DNA of 52,257 bases from an uncultured Verrucomicrobia subdivision 3 bacterium (lineage in GTDB: Bacteria > Verrucomicrobiota > Verrucomicrobiae > Limisphaerales > UBA11358), in assembly GCA_903921455.1 (NCBI GenBank), contig CAIXPZ010000268.1:1-52257 (forward strand), read 5' to 3'. How positions within the stretch are numbered: position 1 is the first letter of the stretch; each line of letters begins with the position of its first letter. The notes under the pieces are model-generated. The model did not search any database, had not been told where the DNA came from, and saw nothing but the letters and a program-made list of their open reading frames with translations. The position numbers were made by a program, and so were the translations under genes. Of this stretch, positions 1 through 8,646 are shown piece after piece.

Positions 1-55
1 CTCCTGCCAACACTTTTTTGCGAATCTCAGCCCAGTCTTCCATATTGCGATACAT
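1..55 (-). CDS. istA: IS21-family transposase IstA, N-terminal fragment (runs off the window)
   Basis: Only the first 18 codons are present, from ATG at 55-53 to the window edge. They read M-Y-R-N-M-E-D-W-A-E-I-R-K-K-V-L-A-G. The pattern 'W-x-E-I-R-x-K-V-L' at the very start is characteristic of IstA proteins, where it opens the N-terminal helix-turn-helix. A second ATG lies four codons further on. The catalytic DDE core and the partner ATPase IstB would lie to the left and cannot be checked. The call rests on the match to the family start plus the terminal repeats just upstream. Confidence 0.7.
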   Translation of the reverse strand, partial: MYRNMEDWAEIRKKVLAG

Positions 56-139
56 GCTTCATTGTTAATGAAGATGCCGCACTTTTGAACCGCCCCGTCA
101 CACACATGACCCCGCCGCACTTTTCAGCCGCCGTTTACA
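1..139 (-). mobile_element. Left end of an IS21-family insertion sequence
   Basis: Read on the minus strand from 139, the sequence opens with TGTAAACGGCGGCTGAAAAG. TG at the tip is typical of IS21 ends. Two related copies of a terminal repeat follow, GGCTGAAAAGTGCGGC and GGTTCAAAAGTGCGGC, before the transposase start codon at 55. Multiple terminal repeats ahead of istA are a hallmark of the family. The element continues out of the window to the left. It sits inside the Ig-like repeat gene: homology between that gene's third and second repeats begins exactly at 139/140, so the junction is placed there within about 1 bp. The other end and the target duplication are not visible. Confidence 0.8.
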
Positions 140-1751
140 AGGTGGTATTGGTAATCGTGGCTGGATTCATCGCCTCGCTAAACGTGGCGGTGACCTGACT
201 GTTAATTGGCACGTTGGTGGCCAAGTTTAGCGGGGTAGTGGAACTGACAGTTGGAGCGGTGGTATCCGGGGCGGCTACCGTGGTGAAGTTCCAGACATAG
301 TTACTGGCCAGGGCATTGCTGCCCAAGTCCGTCACACCGGTGGTGATGGTTGCCGTGTAAGGCAAATTGGCCAGAAGGTTCGTTGCGGGCGCAAAGGTCG
401 CCGTGCCGCCCACATAGCTTACCGTGCCGGCAACCGGCGTGCTGCCTTGGGTCAAAGTAAAGGTGGTATTGGTAATCGTGGCTGGATTCATCGCCTCGCT
501 AAATGTGGCGGTGACCTGACTGTTAATTGGCACGTTGGTGGCCAAGTTTAGCGGGGTAGTGGAACTGACGGTTGGAGCCGTAGTGTCTGGAATCGCTCCC
601 GACGTGAAACTCCAGACATAGTTGGTCGACAAGGTATAGCCGGACAAATCTTTCACGCCGGTGGTGATCGTGGCCGTATAAAGCGTATTGCCCAATAGAA
701 CCCCGGCGGGCGCAAAGGTCGCGGTGCCGCTCGCATAACTTACCGAACCACTCACTGACGTGCCGCCCTGCTGCAAAATAAAGGTGTTACTGGAAATCGT
801 AGTTGAATTCATCGCTTCGCTAAAAGTCGCTGTGATTTGACGATTGATGGGCACATTGGTGGCTAAATCCACGGGACTGGTCGAAATCACGGTCGGGGCC
901 GTGGTATCGCACGGGATTCCAAGCCCTTCGGCGGTAAGCACCAGGTTTTTTCCGCTGCCGTCAGTTATTCCAACCGTGTGAATATCGAGCACATCCGGCA
1001 CCCATAAAGGCAGTTTCTCCAGAGCCAGCCGACCTGACTTGTCTGTCGTTTTCGCATCAAAAATGTTGCCGTTGATCGTAAAACTATAAACGGTGCGCGG
1101 CGTCAGGCCCGAAGCCCGTAACAAAAATGTGTGGATGCGCGGGCCGGCCTGGATTGATAGTGTTCCCGTGGCGCGGGGAACAAACCCGGTATTATTCATG
1201 GCAAGGCTTACCTGATAGCTACCTTGATTCGGGTTAGTCAGGATACCGCGTAACACAATCACCAAATCCCGGTTGATGATACTTAGCTCACGAACATTGC
1301 ACATTAAATCCAGCGCTACGGGGAGCGGCTGTGTGCGCGGAGCAGGCTTTCCCTGACTCTGTCTCACATAGGTGATGTTGAAAGCGCCTTTTTTATCGGT
1401 GGTAAACTCAGCCACTCCCGTTGCGTTGGTGTCATCCCCAAGATAGCCAATCAGTCCATACACCGTATTCGGATTCAAATTGACCAATGAAATAATCACC
1501 TCCTGATTTATGGCCGTCCCCTTACGCGTCATGCTTACGTTTATCTTGCCACGGGCATTCGAATCAGCGCCCGTCGGGGTCAAATCTGTTTGCGTAACAA
1601 TGCGCATCGCGGTGTTGGCACTCTGGGCAGCATATGCGGCCTGAGGCAATAGCATCATAGTAAGCGCCAGTCCCCAGATCATTCTCCATATAGTTACCGA
1701 TTTAGTTTTATTCACGAGCGAGGCCCCAATATTTGCAGCGGTTGTTTTCAT
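135..1751 (-). CDS. Secreted protein with Ig-like (Big_5/SbsA-type) repeats, truncated by an IS21-like insertion
   Basis: The start is ATG at 1751, preceded by AGGAAG about 10 bases upstream. A longer reading from TTG at 1925 adds only uncharacteristic sequence. The product (538 aa) has a signal peptide around residues 20-42 (hydrophobic WGLALTMMLLPQ, then AYAAQ). A 240-residue region of beta-type sequence follows, then Ig-like units of 107 residues beginning 'DTTAPTV' at about 280, 387 and 494. Each unit has the 'P-x-N-x-Q-I/V-T-A-T-F-S-E-A-M' signature of Big_5 domains, which form extracellular stalks in surface proteins. The third unit stops after about 45 residues. The stop codon (135-137) belongs to the IS end, not to the gene. 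The intact protein was presumably longer, with further repeats or an anchoring domain. The truncated product could still be secreted, but function is doubtful. Confidence 0.8.
   Translation of the reverse strand: MKTTAANIGASLVNKTKSVTIWRMIWGLALTMMLLPQAAYAAQSANTAMRIVTQTDLTPTGADSNARGKINVSMTRKGTAINQEVIISLVNLNPNTVYGLIGYLGDDTNATGVAEFTTDKKGAFNITYVRQSQGKPAPRTQPLPVALDLMCNVRELSIINRDLVIVLRGILTNPNQGSYQVSLAMNNTGFVPRATGTLSIQAGPRIHTFLLRASGLTPRTVYSFTINGNIFDAKTTDKSGRLALEKLPLWVPDVLDIHTVGITDGSGKNLVLTAEGLGIPCDTTAPTVISTSPVDLATNVPINRQITATFSEAMNSTTISSNTFILQQGGTSVSGSVSYASGTATFAPAGVLLGNTLYTATITTGVKDLSGYTLSTNYVWSFTSGAIPDTTAPTVSSTTPLNLATNVPINSQVTATFSEAMNPATITNTTFTLTQGSTPVAGTVSYVGGTATFAPATNLLANLPYTATITTGVTDLGSNALASNYVWNFTTVAAPDTTAPTVSSTTPLNLATNVPINSQVTATFSEAMNPATITNTTL
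139..910 (-). repeat. Tandem 321-bp coding repeats (Ig-like domains)
   Basis: The motif AAGGTGGTATTGGTAATCG recurs at 139 and 460, with a diverged copy at 781, giving an exact period of 321 bp (107 codons). The copies at 139-285 and 460-600 are almost identical at the nucleotide level, whereas the copy starting at 781 is clearly diverged. This indicates a recent duplication or gene conversion between the two distal units. The leftmost copy is cut by the IS21-like end. Confidence 0.8.
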
Positions 1752-2329
1752 AGTATTCTTCCTGTCGTTGCTTTTTGCGTTTTTAACATTGAAGATACAA
1801 TGATGAATGCACCGGTTTCCGACTATGGGGTATAACCCTACCAGAGGATTTCTGGGATATCGGGTCAGCCCCGCCGGCCTGGGAGAAAAAGCGTAGCCGG
1901 TGCGACCTTTGCTCGCTAAAATCAAGCAGTCAAAAACCTAAATGCGGCCAATGTTGATCGGCCGATGGCCACGAAAAGTTCCACCGCCATAGTGCTATGG
2001 GCAAATACGGAGGGCGAACGCCGGACATGGGGGTTGTGGATATTTCATGGTGAAGCGAGTGCTTTGCGATGGATACGAGCCGCTTGCTTCCGAACAACAC
2101 GAAGCATGGATGGCCGGCAGCCGTCACCTCAACCACGCCGCCCGGTTACACGAACAAAGCAAACCGATAACGGCCCTGATAATGGCATGACGTTCATCCA
2201 GTAGCACGCTAATGGAATCGCTATCCGTGGCGATTTGATTTACCGCGAGACGCCATGACCAGAAAACAAAATTTGCAAACTTGACGCACTCAACTGATTG
2301 GCGGCCGTGTGTCAACGCCCCGCCGCCGT
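1752..2329. other. Intergenic region, no gene recognised
   Basis: Only short open frames of 60-80 codons are present on both strands, and none resembles a known family. The part nearest 1751 must carry the promoter and ribosome binding site of the Ig-repeat gene. A small perfect stem (CCATAG/CTATGG) lies near 1989-2002. I see no RNA gene or mobile element here. Confidence 0.5.
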
Positions 2330-4210
2330 TTAATTCAATTGAGCCGGACGCGGGTTGTAGACTTTGAGCGTCAGGCCGTCGGCATTGGCGTTGCCGCCGA
2401 AGACGGAGATGCTGAAGTATTTGGCCACGGCGTCGTAGTCGGGCAGCAGCGTGAAATCGGCCCAATCGCGGAAGGCGGGCGGGAACATGCTGAGGGTGGC
2501 GTTGCCGGCGGTGGGGGATTTCAGGAGCTTGAAGGCCGCACGCATGGTCTCGCGCTGGTTCTCATAGCTGAACAGGCCGCCGCCCATGCCGCCCACGTGG
2601 CCGGCGGCGTCGGCGATACCGGGGGTTTCGCGGAGGGGCTTGATCTTGCCGTCGGCGCTGCGGAGATATTCTTCCAGGATGCTGGCGTTTTTACTGAGGG
2701 CCAGATAACCGCCGCCGGCGGAGAGGAACAGGTAGCTGGGTGCGGCTGCTTTGCCGCCGGGCAGCGCGGCGCTCCGCTGGGCGAGGCTGTAAATCTTGTG
2801 GCCCTGGAAATCGCGCGGGGCGGGGGCGCCGTCCTGCGGGGCGGTGAGGGAGGCGATGGTCTTGACGCTGTTGATGACCTGGTCGGGATTGCTCACGGCC
2901 ACGAGATACAGCGCGGGCGGATTGGCGAAGTCGGCGAGCGCGTCGCCCACGGGCGGCTTGCCGTAGGTGATGAGGTCGTCGCCGAGGTTGCCGAAGAGAT
3001 TGTTGCGGAGGTCGAAGCCGGGATCTTTGGTCTGCGCGAGGGTGTTGGCCATGTCGATGACGGCGTTCAGGCTGGCGACGTATTGCGGGGAGATGGCGGC
3101 GACCATCTTCTGCAATTCCGCCCAGGTCTGCTTGCCGTCCAGCCGGACGCGGGAGAATTTTATGGCGTCGGCGGGCACAAAGGCGGGGATGCCGGCGTCT
3201 TTCGGCGGCAGGGCGAGAATCTTCAGCAAGCCGGCGCGGGAGGCTTCGGGCGCGGTGAGGTGCAGGGTGACCGTCGAGCCGTCGGCTTTTTCGCGCACGG
3301 CGAAACTGGCGGATTTCAAGCCGCCGAGGCCGGTGGCGCCGAGGATTTTCGCGGCGGTAAACTTGGGCATGAGCGAGGCGCCGGCGTCATCGGTGCTGTC
3401 GCTGTCGGAGGGCGCGAGCAGGTCGAAGAATTTGGCGGCGTTGAACCAGCCGTAATACACGGGCGCATCGCGGAACTGCGCGAGTTTGTCGGCCGCGAAG
3501 GTGGCGTCGGCGGCGATGGCCGGCATGCTGCTGCCCGTGAGGTGGGCGGCGACGGCGTCCACAACCTTGGCGGCGTTGCCGGCGATGAGCAAACTTTCAT
3601 ACTGCGCGAAATAGATTTCGCCGGGCGCGGCGGGCTTCGCATCCTTGCCGATTTCGGAGACCGGCGCTTTCTTGGGGAAGAGGCCGGAGAAATCATTGCT
3701 GCTCAGCGGGACGACGGTAAAGGCGATGCCGTGGATCTTTTCCGTGCGGAGCGTGCGGCCGGCTTCGGTCCATTTCTTGGTGAGCGCGGCGAGGTTGGTT
3801 TTCAGCAAGCCGCTCTGGTCTTTCGCGTCCAGCAGCAGCAGGAAGCCGGGGGGCGTGTCGCTGTGGGTGCTGGCGCCGTTGGCGGAAACGCCGAGCGTGA
3901 GCTGGCCCTGGGGAATCGCGAGAAAATCGGCGACTTTCAGGCCCAGGTCCTTTTCCATCGGCGCGACGAACTTCTCGTTGAACTTCGCCATGAACTTGTC
4001 ATGAAACGGCTTCATTGCGGCGTCGTTCCAGAACAGGATCTGCGGCGAGGTCTTGCAGGCCGCGCGCAGCACGGTGGTATCGGGCACGGTGAAAAAGGCG
4101 AGGGTGTCGGCGGGCAGCAGGTTTTCCGCGGGCGCGATGGCGGCGCGGAGCAGGGTGGCGCTGGTCAGACAGAGGGTAATGGCGCCGAGGCGCAACAGGT
4201 TGGTGGTCAT
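2330..4210 (-). CDS. Secreted DUF3352-like hypothetical protein
   Basis: The product has 626 aa. It opens with a clear signal peptide (MTTNLLRLGAITLCLTSATL, cleaved near ALLRA-AIAPA). The mature part begins 'LLPADTLAFFTVPD', the kind of opening seen in large periplasmic proteins of planctomycetes and verrucomicrobia annotated DUF3352. These carry repeated sections describing substrate-free beta/alpha modules. No catalytic motif is visible and the biochemical role is unknown. It lies 50 bp downstream of the protease gene on the same strand, so the two may be co-transcribed, with protease first. The opposite strand carries a 636-codon open frame that is an artefact of high GC. The family name is from memory of the N-terminal pattern and should be taken as moderate. 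Confidence 0.7.
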   Translation of the reverse strand: MTTNLLRLGAITLCLTSATLLRAAIAPAENLLPADTLAFFTVPDTTVLRAACKTSPQILFWNDAAMKPFHDKFMAKFNEKFVAPMEKDLGLKVADFLAIPQGQLTLGVSANGASTHSDTPPGFLLLLDAKDQSGLLKTNLAALTKKWTEAGRTLRTEKIHGIAFTVVPLSSNDFSGLFPKKAPVSEIGKDAKPAAPGEIYFAQYESLLIAGNAAKVVDAVAAHLTGSSMPAIAADATFAADKLAQFRDAPVYYGWFNAAKFFDLLAPSDSDSTDDAGASLMPKFTAAKILGATGLGGLKSASFAVREKADGSTVTLHLTAPEASRAGLLKILALPPKDAGIPAFVPADAIKFSRVRLDGKQTWAELQKMVAAISPQYVASLNAVIDMANTLAQTKDPGFDLRNNLFGNLGDDLITYGKPPVGDALADFANPPALYLVAVSNPDQVINSVKTIASLTAPQDGAPAPRDFQGHKIYSLAQRSAALPGGKAAAPSYLFLSAGGGYLALSKNASILEEYLRSADGKIKPLRETPGIADAAGHVGGMGGGLFSYENQRETMRAAFKLLKSPTAGNATLSMFPPAFRDWADFTLLPDYDAVAKYFSISVFGGNANADGLTLKVYNPRPAQLN

Positions 4211-4260
4211 GATAATTAAGATTTGGTTGGGAGAATGGAGTGGTGTCGCGGCCGAAACGA

Positions 4261-5223
4261 TTATTTGGCTTCGGGCGCGTTCGCTTTCGTCCGGCTCGGC
4301 GGCTCGAGATAGCGGAAGGGGTTGTTCGGATTGTCGGTGGAATAAGCGAATGCATCGCGGTGGTCGAGGAAGGCCTTGACCAGCTCGACGGGAATCGCAA
4401 AGCCGAGGCCTTCGCCGAAGGTGATCTTCATGTTCGTCACGCCGACGACTTCGCCGGCGAGATTGAAGAGCGGGCCGCCGCTGTTGCCGGGATTGATCTG
4501 GGCGCTGGTCTGGAGATAGAGCTGGCCTTCCATCTGCCGCGTCTTGGTGCTCAGGATGCCCTGCGTGACCGTGCGTTCGAGGCCGAGGGGACTGCCGATG
4601 GCGAAGACGCCGTCGCCGACGTTCAGGGCGTCGGAGATGCCGAGCGTGACGGACTTGAACTTCGGCGCGTTCTTGTCCTCGATGTGCAGGAGGGCGAGAT
4701 CTTGAAATTTATTGATGGCGATGATTTTCACCTGCTTGTAAGTCTCGCGGTCGAGCTGGCCGTTCTTCTGGTGGTAAACCTCCACGGAGATCTCCGTCTC
4801 GCCCTCGATGACGTGGAAATTGGTGATGAGATAACCGTCCTCGTTCAGGAAGAACCCGGAACCCAGGCCGCCCGGCGTCTTGACCTGCACCACGGCCTCG
4901 CCGATCTGTTTCACCAGCGAACTGACATCGCGCACGGCGGCGGGCTTGGTCGTCGCGGCATAGAATTGTCCCGCCGCGGCGGGCGCGGCGGTCACCGTGG
5001 CGCCGGTGGCGCCGGCGGTGCTGGATTTGGTGACGCCGACCACGGCGGTGCGCGGAATCACGAGCACGGTGTAGCCCAGGTCCACCACATACGAATCGGC
5101 TTTCTCGGTGAGCACTTTCCCGGTGACGACGGCGGCGTCCTTGAGCTGGAGGGTGTCGGCAAACGCGAACGACGCGCCGCCAGCAAGCAGCGCGGCCAAA
5201 GCGAGGTGTTTCTTCAACGACAT
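4261..5223 (-). CDS. Trypsin-like (HtrA/DegP-type) serine protease, periplasmic
   Basis: The likely start is ATG at 5223, giving MSLKKHLALAALLAG, a signal peptide cleaved near 'SFAFA-D'. An in-frame start at 5274 would only add a leader without signal character. The product has 320 aa. After about 90 residues, including an Ala/Thr-rich linker, comes a chymotrypsin-fold S1C protease domain. His137 lies in 'ITNFHVIEG', Asp175 in 'QDLALLHI' and Ser248 in 'NPGNSGGPL', a complete HtrA-style triad. There is no PDZ domain after the protease domain, unlike DegP/DegS, so substrate recognition must differ; the C terminus ends in a short basic tail. It probably acts in envelope protein quality control or processing. 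It is divergent from the RNase D gene (74 bp between starts). Confidence 0.85.
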   Translation of the reverse strand: MSLKKHLALAALLAGGASFAFADTLQLKDAAVVTGKVLTEKADSYVVDLGYTVLVIPRTAVVGVTKSSTAGATGATVTAAPAAAGQFYAATTKPAAVRDVSSLVKQIGEAVVQVKTPGGLGSGFFLNEDGYLITNFHVIEGETEISVEVYHQKNGQLDRETYKQVKIIAINKFQDLALLHIEDKNAPKFKSVTLGISDALNVGDGVFAIGSPLGLERTVTQGILSTKTRQMEGQLYLQTSAQINPGNSGGPLFNLAGEVVGVTNMKITFGEGLGFAIPVELVKAFLDHRDAFAYSTDNPNNPFRYLEPPSRTKANAPEAK

Positions 5224-5297
5224 GGGGCGACGATAGACCACAGGCTTGGATTTGACAAGCAGGCGGGCGTTCAATCTTATGCGGGAAATCTTTTCAA

Positions 5298-6383
5298 ATG
5301 CCGCGGCTTACGTCACACTCTGCCGCCGTGATTGACACCCAAGAAAAGCTGACCGCATTTCTCCCCGCCGTGCAGGCCGCCGAATGGCTCGCGATCGACA
5401 CCGAGGCCGACAGTCTTCACGCCTATCCGGAAAAGGTCTGCCTCATCCAGATCAGCACCGCCGCCGGCGACCGCCTGGTTGATCCGCTGGCCGGCATTGA
5501 CCTCACGCCCTTCCTCGCCGCGCTGGCCGGGCGCGAATTGATTTTTCACGCCGCGGACTACGATCTGCGGCTGCTGCTCAAGCATCATGAATTCACGCCC
5601 TCGGTGATCTTCGACACGATGCTGGCGGCGCGGCTGCTGGGGGAAAAGCATTTCGGGCTCGGCGCGCTCGTGGAAAAATTCCTCGGCATCAAGCTCGACA
5701 AAGGCCCGCAGAAGGCCGACTGGGCCCAGCGCCCGCTCACGCCGCGCATGGAGGATTACGCCCGCAACGACACGCGCTACCTCAAGACGCTTGAGGAAAA
5801 GATGAAGGCCGAGCTGGTCGCCAAAGGCCGCCTCGGCTGGCATCAGGAAGCCTGCGCCCGCCTCATCCAAGACAGCACGGTGCCGCCGGAGATCGACCCG
5901 GACGACGTCTGGCGGATCAAGGGCAGCACATTTCTCGAAAGTCCCGCCCTCGCCGTTCTGCGCGAGCTGTGGCACTGGCGCGAGACCGAGGCGATTGCCG
6001 CGAGCCGGCCGCCGTTCTTCGTGCTTTCCCACGAGACGATGATTGCGATTTCCGTCGCCGTCGCGGAGCAACAGCCGTTTGATCCGCTGATTCCCACGCG
6101 CATGCATCCGCGCCGCCGGGAACATCTGCTGGCCGCCATCCGCGCCGCCCAGGCGGTGCCGCCGGAACAATTCCCCGCCAAGATCCGGCACCGCTCCCAG
6201 CGGCCGACCGAGGCGGAGTTCAAACGCTTCCGCGAACTGGAAAAGGTCCGCGACCACCACGCCCATCAACTGCAGATCGACCCCACGCTCATCGCGCCGA
6301 AATCCGTCCTGGGCGACCTCGCCCGCGACTGGGACAAGCACTCGATGGAATTGATGAACTGGCAGCGCGAGCTGTTGAAATAG
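5298..6383 (+). CDS. rnd: Ribonuclease D (3'-5' exoribonuclease)
   Basis: The product has 361 aa, close to the usual length of bacterial RNase D, a 3'-5' exonuclease that trims tRNA precursors and other structured RNAs in the cytoplasm. The DEDDy exonuclease domain spans about residues 12-170. Asp34 and Glu36 lie in 'AIDTEAD', Asp89 in 'HAADYDLRLL', and Tyr154 and Asp158 in 'YARNDTRYL'. An HRDC-like helical domain follows at about 210-290. The start ATG at 5298 is the first of the frame; the exonuclease domain begins 10-12 residues later. The stop codon is directly adjacent to the stop codon of the convergent methyltransferase gene. Confidence 0.9.
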   Translation: MPRLTSHSAAVIDTQEKLTAFLPAVQAAEWLAIDTEADSLHAYPEKVCLIQISTAAGDRLVDPLAGIDLTPFLAALAGRELIFHAADYDLRLLLKHHEFTPSVIFDTMLAARLLGEKHFGLGALVEKFLGIKLDKGPQKADWAQRPLTPRMEDYARNDTRYLKTLEEKMKAELVAKGRLGWHQEACARLIQDSTVPPEIDPDDVWRIKGSTFLESPALAVLRELWHWRETEAIAASRPPFFVLSHETMIAISVAVAEQQPFDPLIPTRMHPRRREHLLAAIRAAQAVPPEQFPAKIRHRSQRPTEAEFKRFRELEKVRDHHAHQLQIDPTLIAPKSVLGDLARDWDKHSMELMNWQRELLK

Positions 6384-7598
6384 TTATCTTACCTTCTCAA
6401 ACGCGAAGCCCTTCAGGTATTCCGTTTCCGGGATCATGGGGATGATCGGGTGATCCGGCGATTGCGCGTAGGTGGCCACGCGGCGCAGGATGTGGCGCGT
6501 GTCATACGCCGCCGAGAGCAGCGAGTCTTGGAATAATTCCGTGCTGACGTGGTGCGAACAGCAGAAGGTCGCCAGCGTGCCGCCGGGTTTCAGCAGCTTG
6601 AGCGCGCGCAGATGAATCTCCTTGTAGCCGCGCAGCGCGTCGGGCACGGAGGCGCGGTTGCGCGTGAACGACGGCGGATCGAGGATGATGCAGTCGAAGC
6701 GCGGGATGACGCGTTCGTGCGGCTTCACGGCGGTGTTCAATTTGAGCCAGTCGAAGACATTGATGGTCTCGAAGGAACATGTGTCTGCCAGGCCGTTGGT
6801 CCGGGCGTTCCGTTCGGAGGCGGCGATGGCCTCCGCGCTCTGGTCGAGCAGATGGACGTGGGCCGCGCCGGCGCGGGCGGCGTGCAAGCCGAAGCCGCCG
6901 AGAAAGCTGAAGCAGTCGAGCACCTGGCCGCCCTTGGCGAACTGCGAGACGGCCTGGTAATTCGCCTGCTGGTCGAGATACATGCCCGTCTTGTGGCCGC
7001 CGATCAAATCGGTTTCAAACTTCAAGCCGTTCAGACTCACGGCCACCGGACCATTCTGCTCGCCGAACAGCATGCCGTTGGATTCGGCGAGGCCCTCAAA
7101 CTTGCGCGAGGCCACGTCGCTGCGCTCGGCGATGGCGCGCGGGGAAAAGATGGCTTGCAGCGCGGCGACGATGTGCGCCTTGCGCAGTTCCATGCCAAGC
7201 GCGGAAATTTGCACCACGAGCACGTCCTCGTATTTGTCCACGATGAGACCGCTCAGGAAATCGCTCTCGGCATTGACGACGCGAAAGGAGGTGGCGTCCG
7301 GCAGGTGCCGCTGGCGGACGGTGAGCGCGGCGCGGATGCGTTCCTCAAAGAACGCGGCATTCGGGATGATGCGGTCGGGCGCGAGCAGGCGGACGTTGAT
7401 CTTGGACTTGGAATTGTAAAAACCCGTGCCGAGCAGGCGCTGGCGGTGGTCTTTGACCTGGACGAGGTCGCCATCCGCAGCGGGGGTGGCGAGGCGGAGG
7501 ACTTCGTTGCCATAAACCCAAGGATGACCGGCGACAATGCGGTCGGCTTCGCCGGGCCGGAGCAGGACAGTGGGGAGCGTATCAATGATTGTAGACAT
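6384..7598 (-). CDS. RlmI/RlmK-like class I rRNA cytosine methyltransferase
   Basis: The chosen start is ATG at 7598 (MSTIIDTLPTVLLRPGEADR), giving 404 aa; longer readings to 7637 or 7736 add nothing conserved. Residues 8-80 form a PUA RNA-binding domain ('AGHPWVYGNEV'). The SAM-binding Rossmann domain has motif I 'VLDCFSFLGGFG' at 226-237 and motif IV 'DPPSF' at 307-311. The segment 'TGMYLDQQAN' before motif I is typical of the RlmI group (COG1092). RlmI makes 5-methylcytosine in 23S rRNA using SAM; whether this protein has that exact target cannot be told from sequence. The gene is convergent with rnd, with no base between the stop codons. Confidence 0.87.
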   Translation of the reverse strand: MSTIIDTLPTVLLRPGEADRIVAGHPWVYGNEVLRLATPAADGDLVQVKDHRQRLLGTGFYNSKSKINVRLLAPDRIIPNAAFFEERIRAALTVRQRHLPDATSFRVVNAESDFLSGLIVDKYEDVLVVQISALGMELRKAHIVAALQAIFSPRAIAERSDVASRKFEGLAESNGMLFGEQNGPVAVSLNGLKFETDLIGGHKTGMYLDQQANYQAVSQFAKGGQVLDCFSFLGGFGLHAARAGAAHVHLLDQSAEAIAASERNARTNGLADTCSFETINVFDWLKLNTAVKPHERVIPRFDCIILDPPSFTRNRASVPDALRGYKEIHLRALKLLKPGGTLATFCCSHHVSTELFQDSLLSAAYDTRHILRRVATYAQSPDHPIIPMIPETEYLKGFAFEKVR

Positions 7599-7700
7599 AA
7601 CCCATGTTCGCAGGGCCGGGCGGAGAAGTAAATTCATTTTGCTTAAACGAATTATTTGCTTGTATTGTTTTCGAAACGGGCGGATAAGAGACTTAAGCCT

Positions 7701-8153
7701 ATGAAAACTGCATTCCCGATCAGTTCTCTTCTGCACGAAAAAACTTCCGCGCTCTGGAGCGTTACCCCCGACACCACGGTCTTCGATGCCATCCGCTTGA
7801 TGGCCGAGAAAAACATCGGCGCGCTGCCGGTGCTGGCGGGCGAGCGGCTCGTCGGGGTTTTTACGGAGCGCGATTACACGCGCAAAGTGGCGTTGATGGG
7901 CAAGACTTCCAAGGACACCCGCGTCCGCGAAGTCATCGCACGCGAGGTTCTGACCGTCTCGCCGCGCGATTCCGTGGAGGATTGTATGCGGCTAATGACT
8001 GAGAACCGGGTGCGGCATCTGCCGGTCATCGAAGCCGGCACCAATCTCGTGGGGATCGTCTCCATCGGCGATCTGGTGAATTGGATCATATCGACGCAGA
8101 ACGCGGCCATTGAGCAGATGGAACAATACATCGCCGGCGGCGTTGCGGGTTAA
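7701..8153 (+). CDS. CBS-domain pair protein
   Basis: The start chosen is ATG at 7701 (MKTAFPISS), giving 150 aa; an upstream in-frame start at 7656 adds 15 unconserved residues. Two CBS domains fill the protein, about residues 10-70 ('VTPDTTVFDAIRLMAEKNIG' and 'GVFTERDYTRKV') and 76-140 ('VSPRDSVEDCMRLMTENRVR' and 'GIVSIGDLVNWII'). Stand-alone CBS pairs bind adenosine nucleotides and act as energy or ligand sensors for partner proteins. No enzymatic domain is attached and the partner is not evident from neighbours. It is divergent from the methyltransferase gene with about 100 bp between starts, which presumably holds both promoters. Confidence 0.85.
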   Translation: MKTAFPISSLLHEKTSALWSVTPDTTVFDAIRLMAEKNIGALPVLAGERLVGVFTERDYTRKVALMGKTSKDTRVREVIAREVLTVSPRDSVEDCMRLMTENRVRHLPVIEAGTNLVGIVSIGDLVNWIISTQNAAIEQMEQYIAGGVAG

Positions 8154-8646
8154 CCGGGTTAATCGCGGTTGGTTGCATCTCTTGCTTTAATTTGTTTCAG
8201 CAAAAGGGGTGAACCTACGTCAAGGTTGGTCGAATTTTGTGGATTAGGATTGACAACTAAAGCGCCTAGTCCTATAAGCGTATATGACACCGAACAGCCT
8301 TCACATTTTTAATTCTTCCATGCAATCCCTGCCGGTGGCGATGGCATTCTCGACGCAACTGTTGCTGACGCATAAAACATCATCTCCCGACAAGGTCGAT
8401 TCCTCGGCGAAAAGAATGGAACCGCTGACGATGCGGGCTACGCGGATAACCGCGACCCTGAAAAACATTCAGGGGTACAGCCACGGTGGGATTAATGATT
8501 AAATCGGGCAGGGAGTGGGGGGGTGGGTGTTTGGAGATTTCTGACGCAGGTTTTTTGACCGCCAGCGATACCGGTAAAGCTGGGTTGCAATTGCCACCTT
8601 CATTGACGTATTAGTTTGAGACGGACCATGTTTTTTCGGTGGGTCA
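8154..8646. other. Intergenic region with a G-rich, quadruplex-like run
   Basis: No convincing gene is present. A 72-codon open frame at 8284-8502 has no recognisable features and is not called. At 8506-8527 the plus strand reads four G-tracts separated by short loops (GGG-CA-GGG-AGT-GGGGGGG-T-GGG), a textbook G-quadruplex pattern. The stretch next to 8647 must hold the promoter of the prepilin-like gene. Confidence 0.5.

Noticed and set aside
1930..2204. Two short overlapping open frames in the first intergenic region
   Set aside because: No ribosome binding site, no recognisable composition or family on either strand.
2309..4219. Very long Gly/Val/Ala-rich plus-strand open frame opposite the DUF3352-like gene
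   Set aside because: The minus strand encodes a signal peptide and normal protein composition; the plus frame has extremely biased low-complexity composition typical of an antisense shadow in GC-rich DNA.
8284..8502. 72-codon open frame
   Set aside because: No family, no membrane or signal features and no ribosome binding site; it sits in low-information intergenic DNA.
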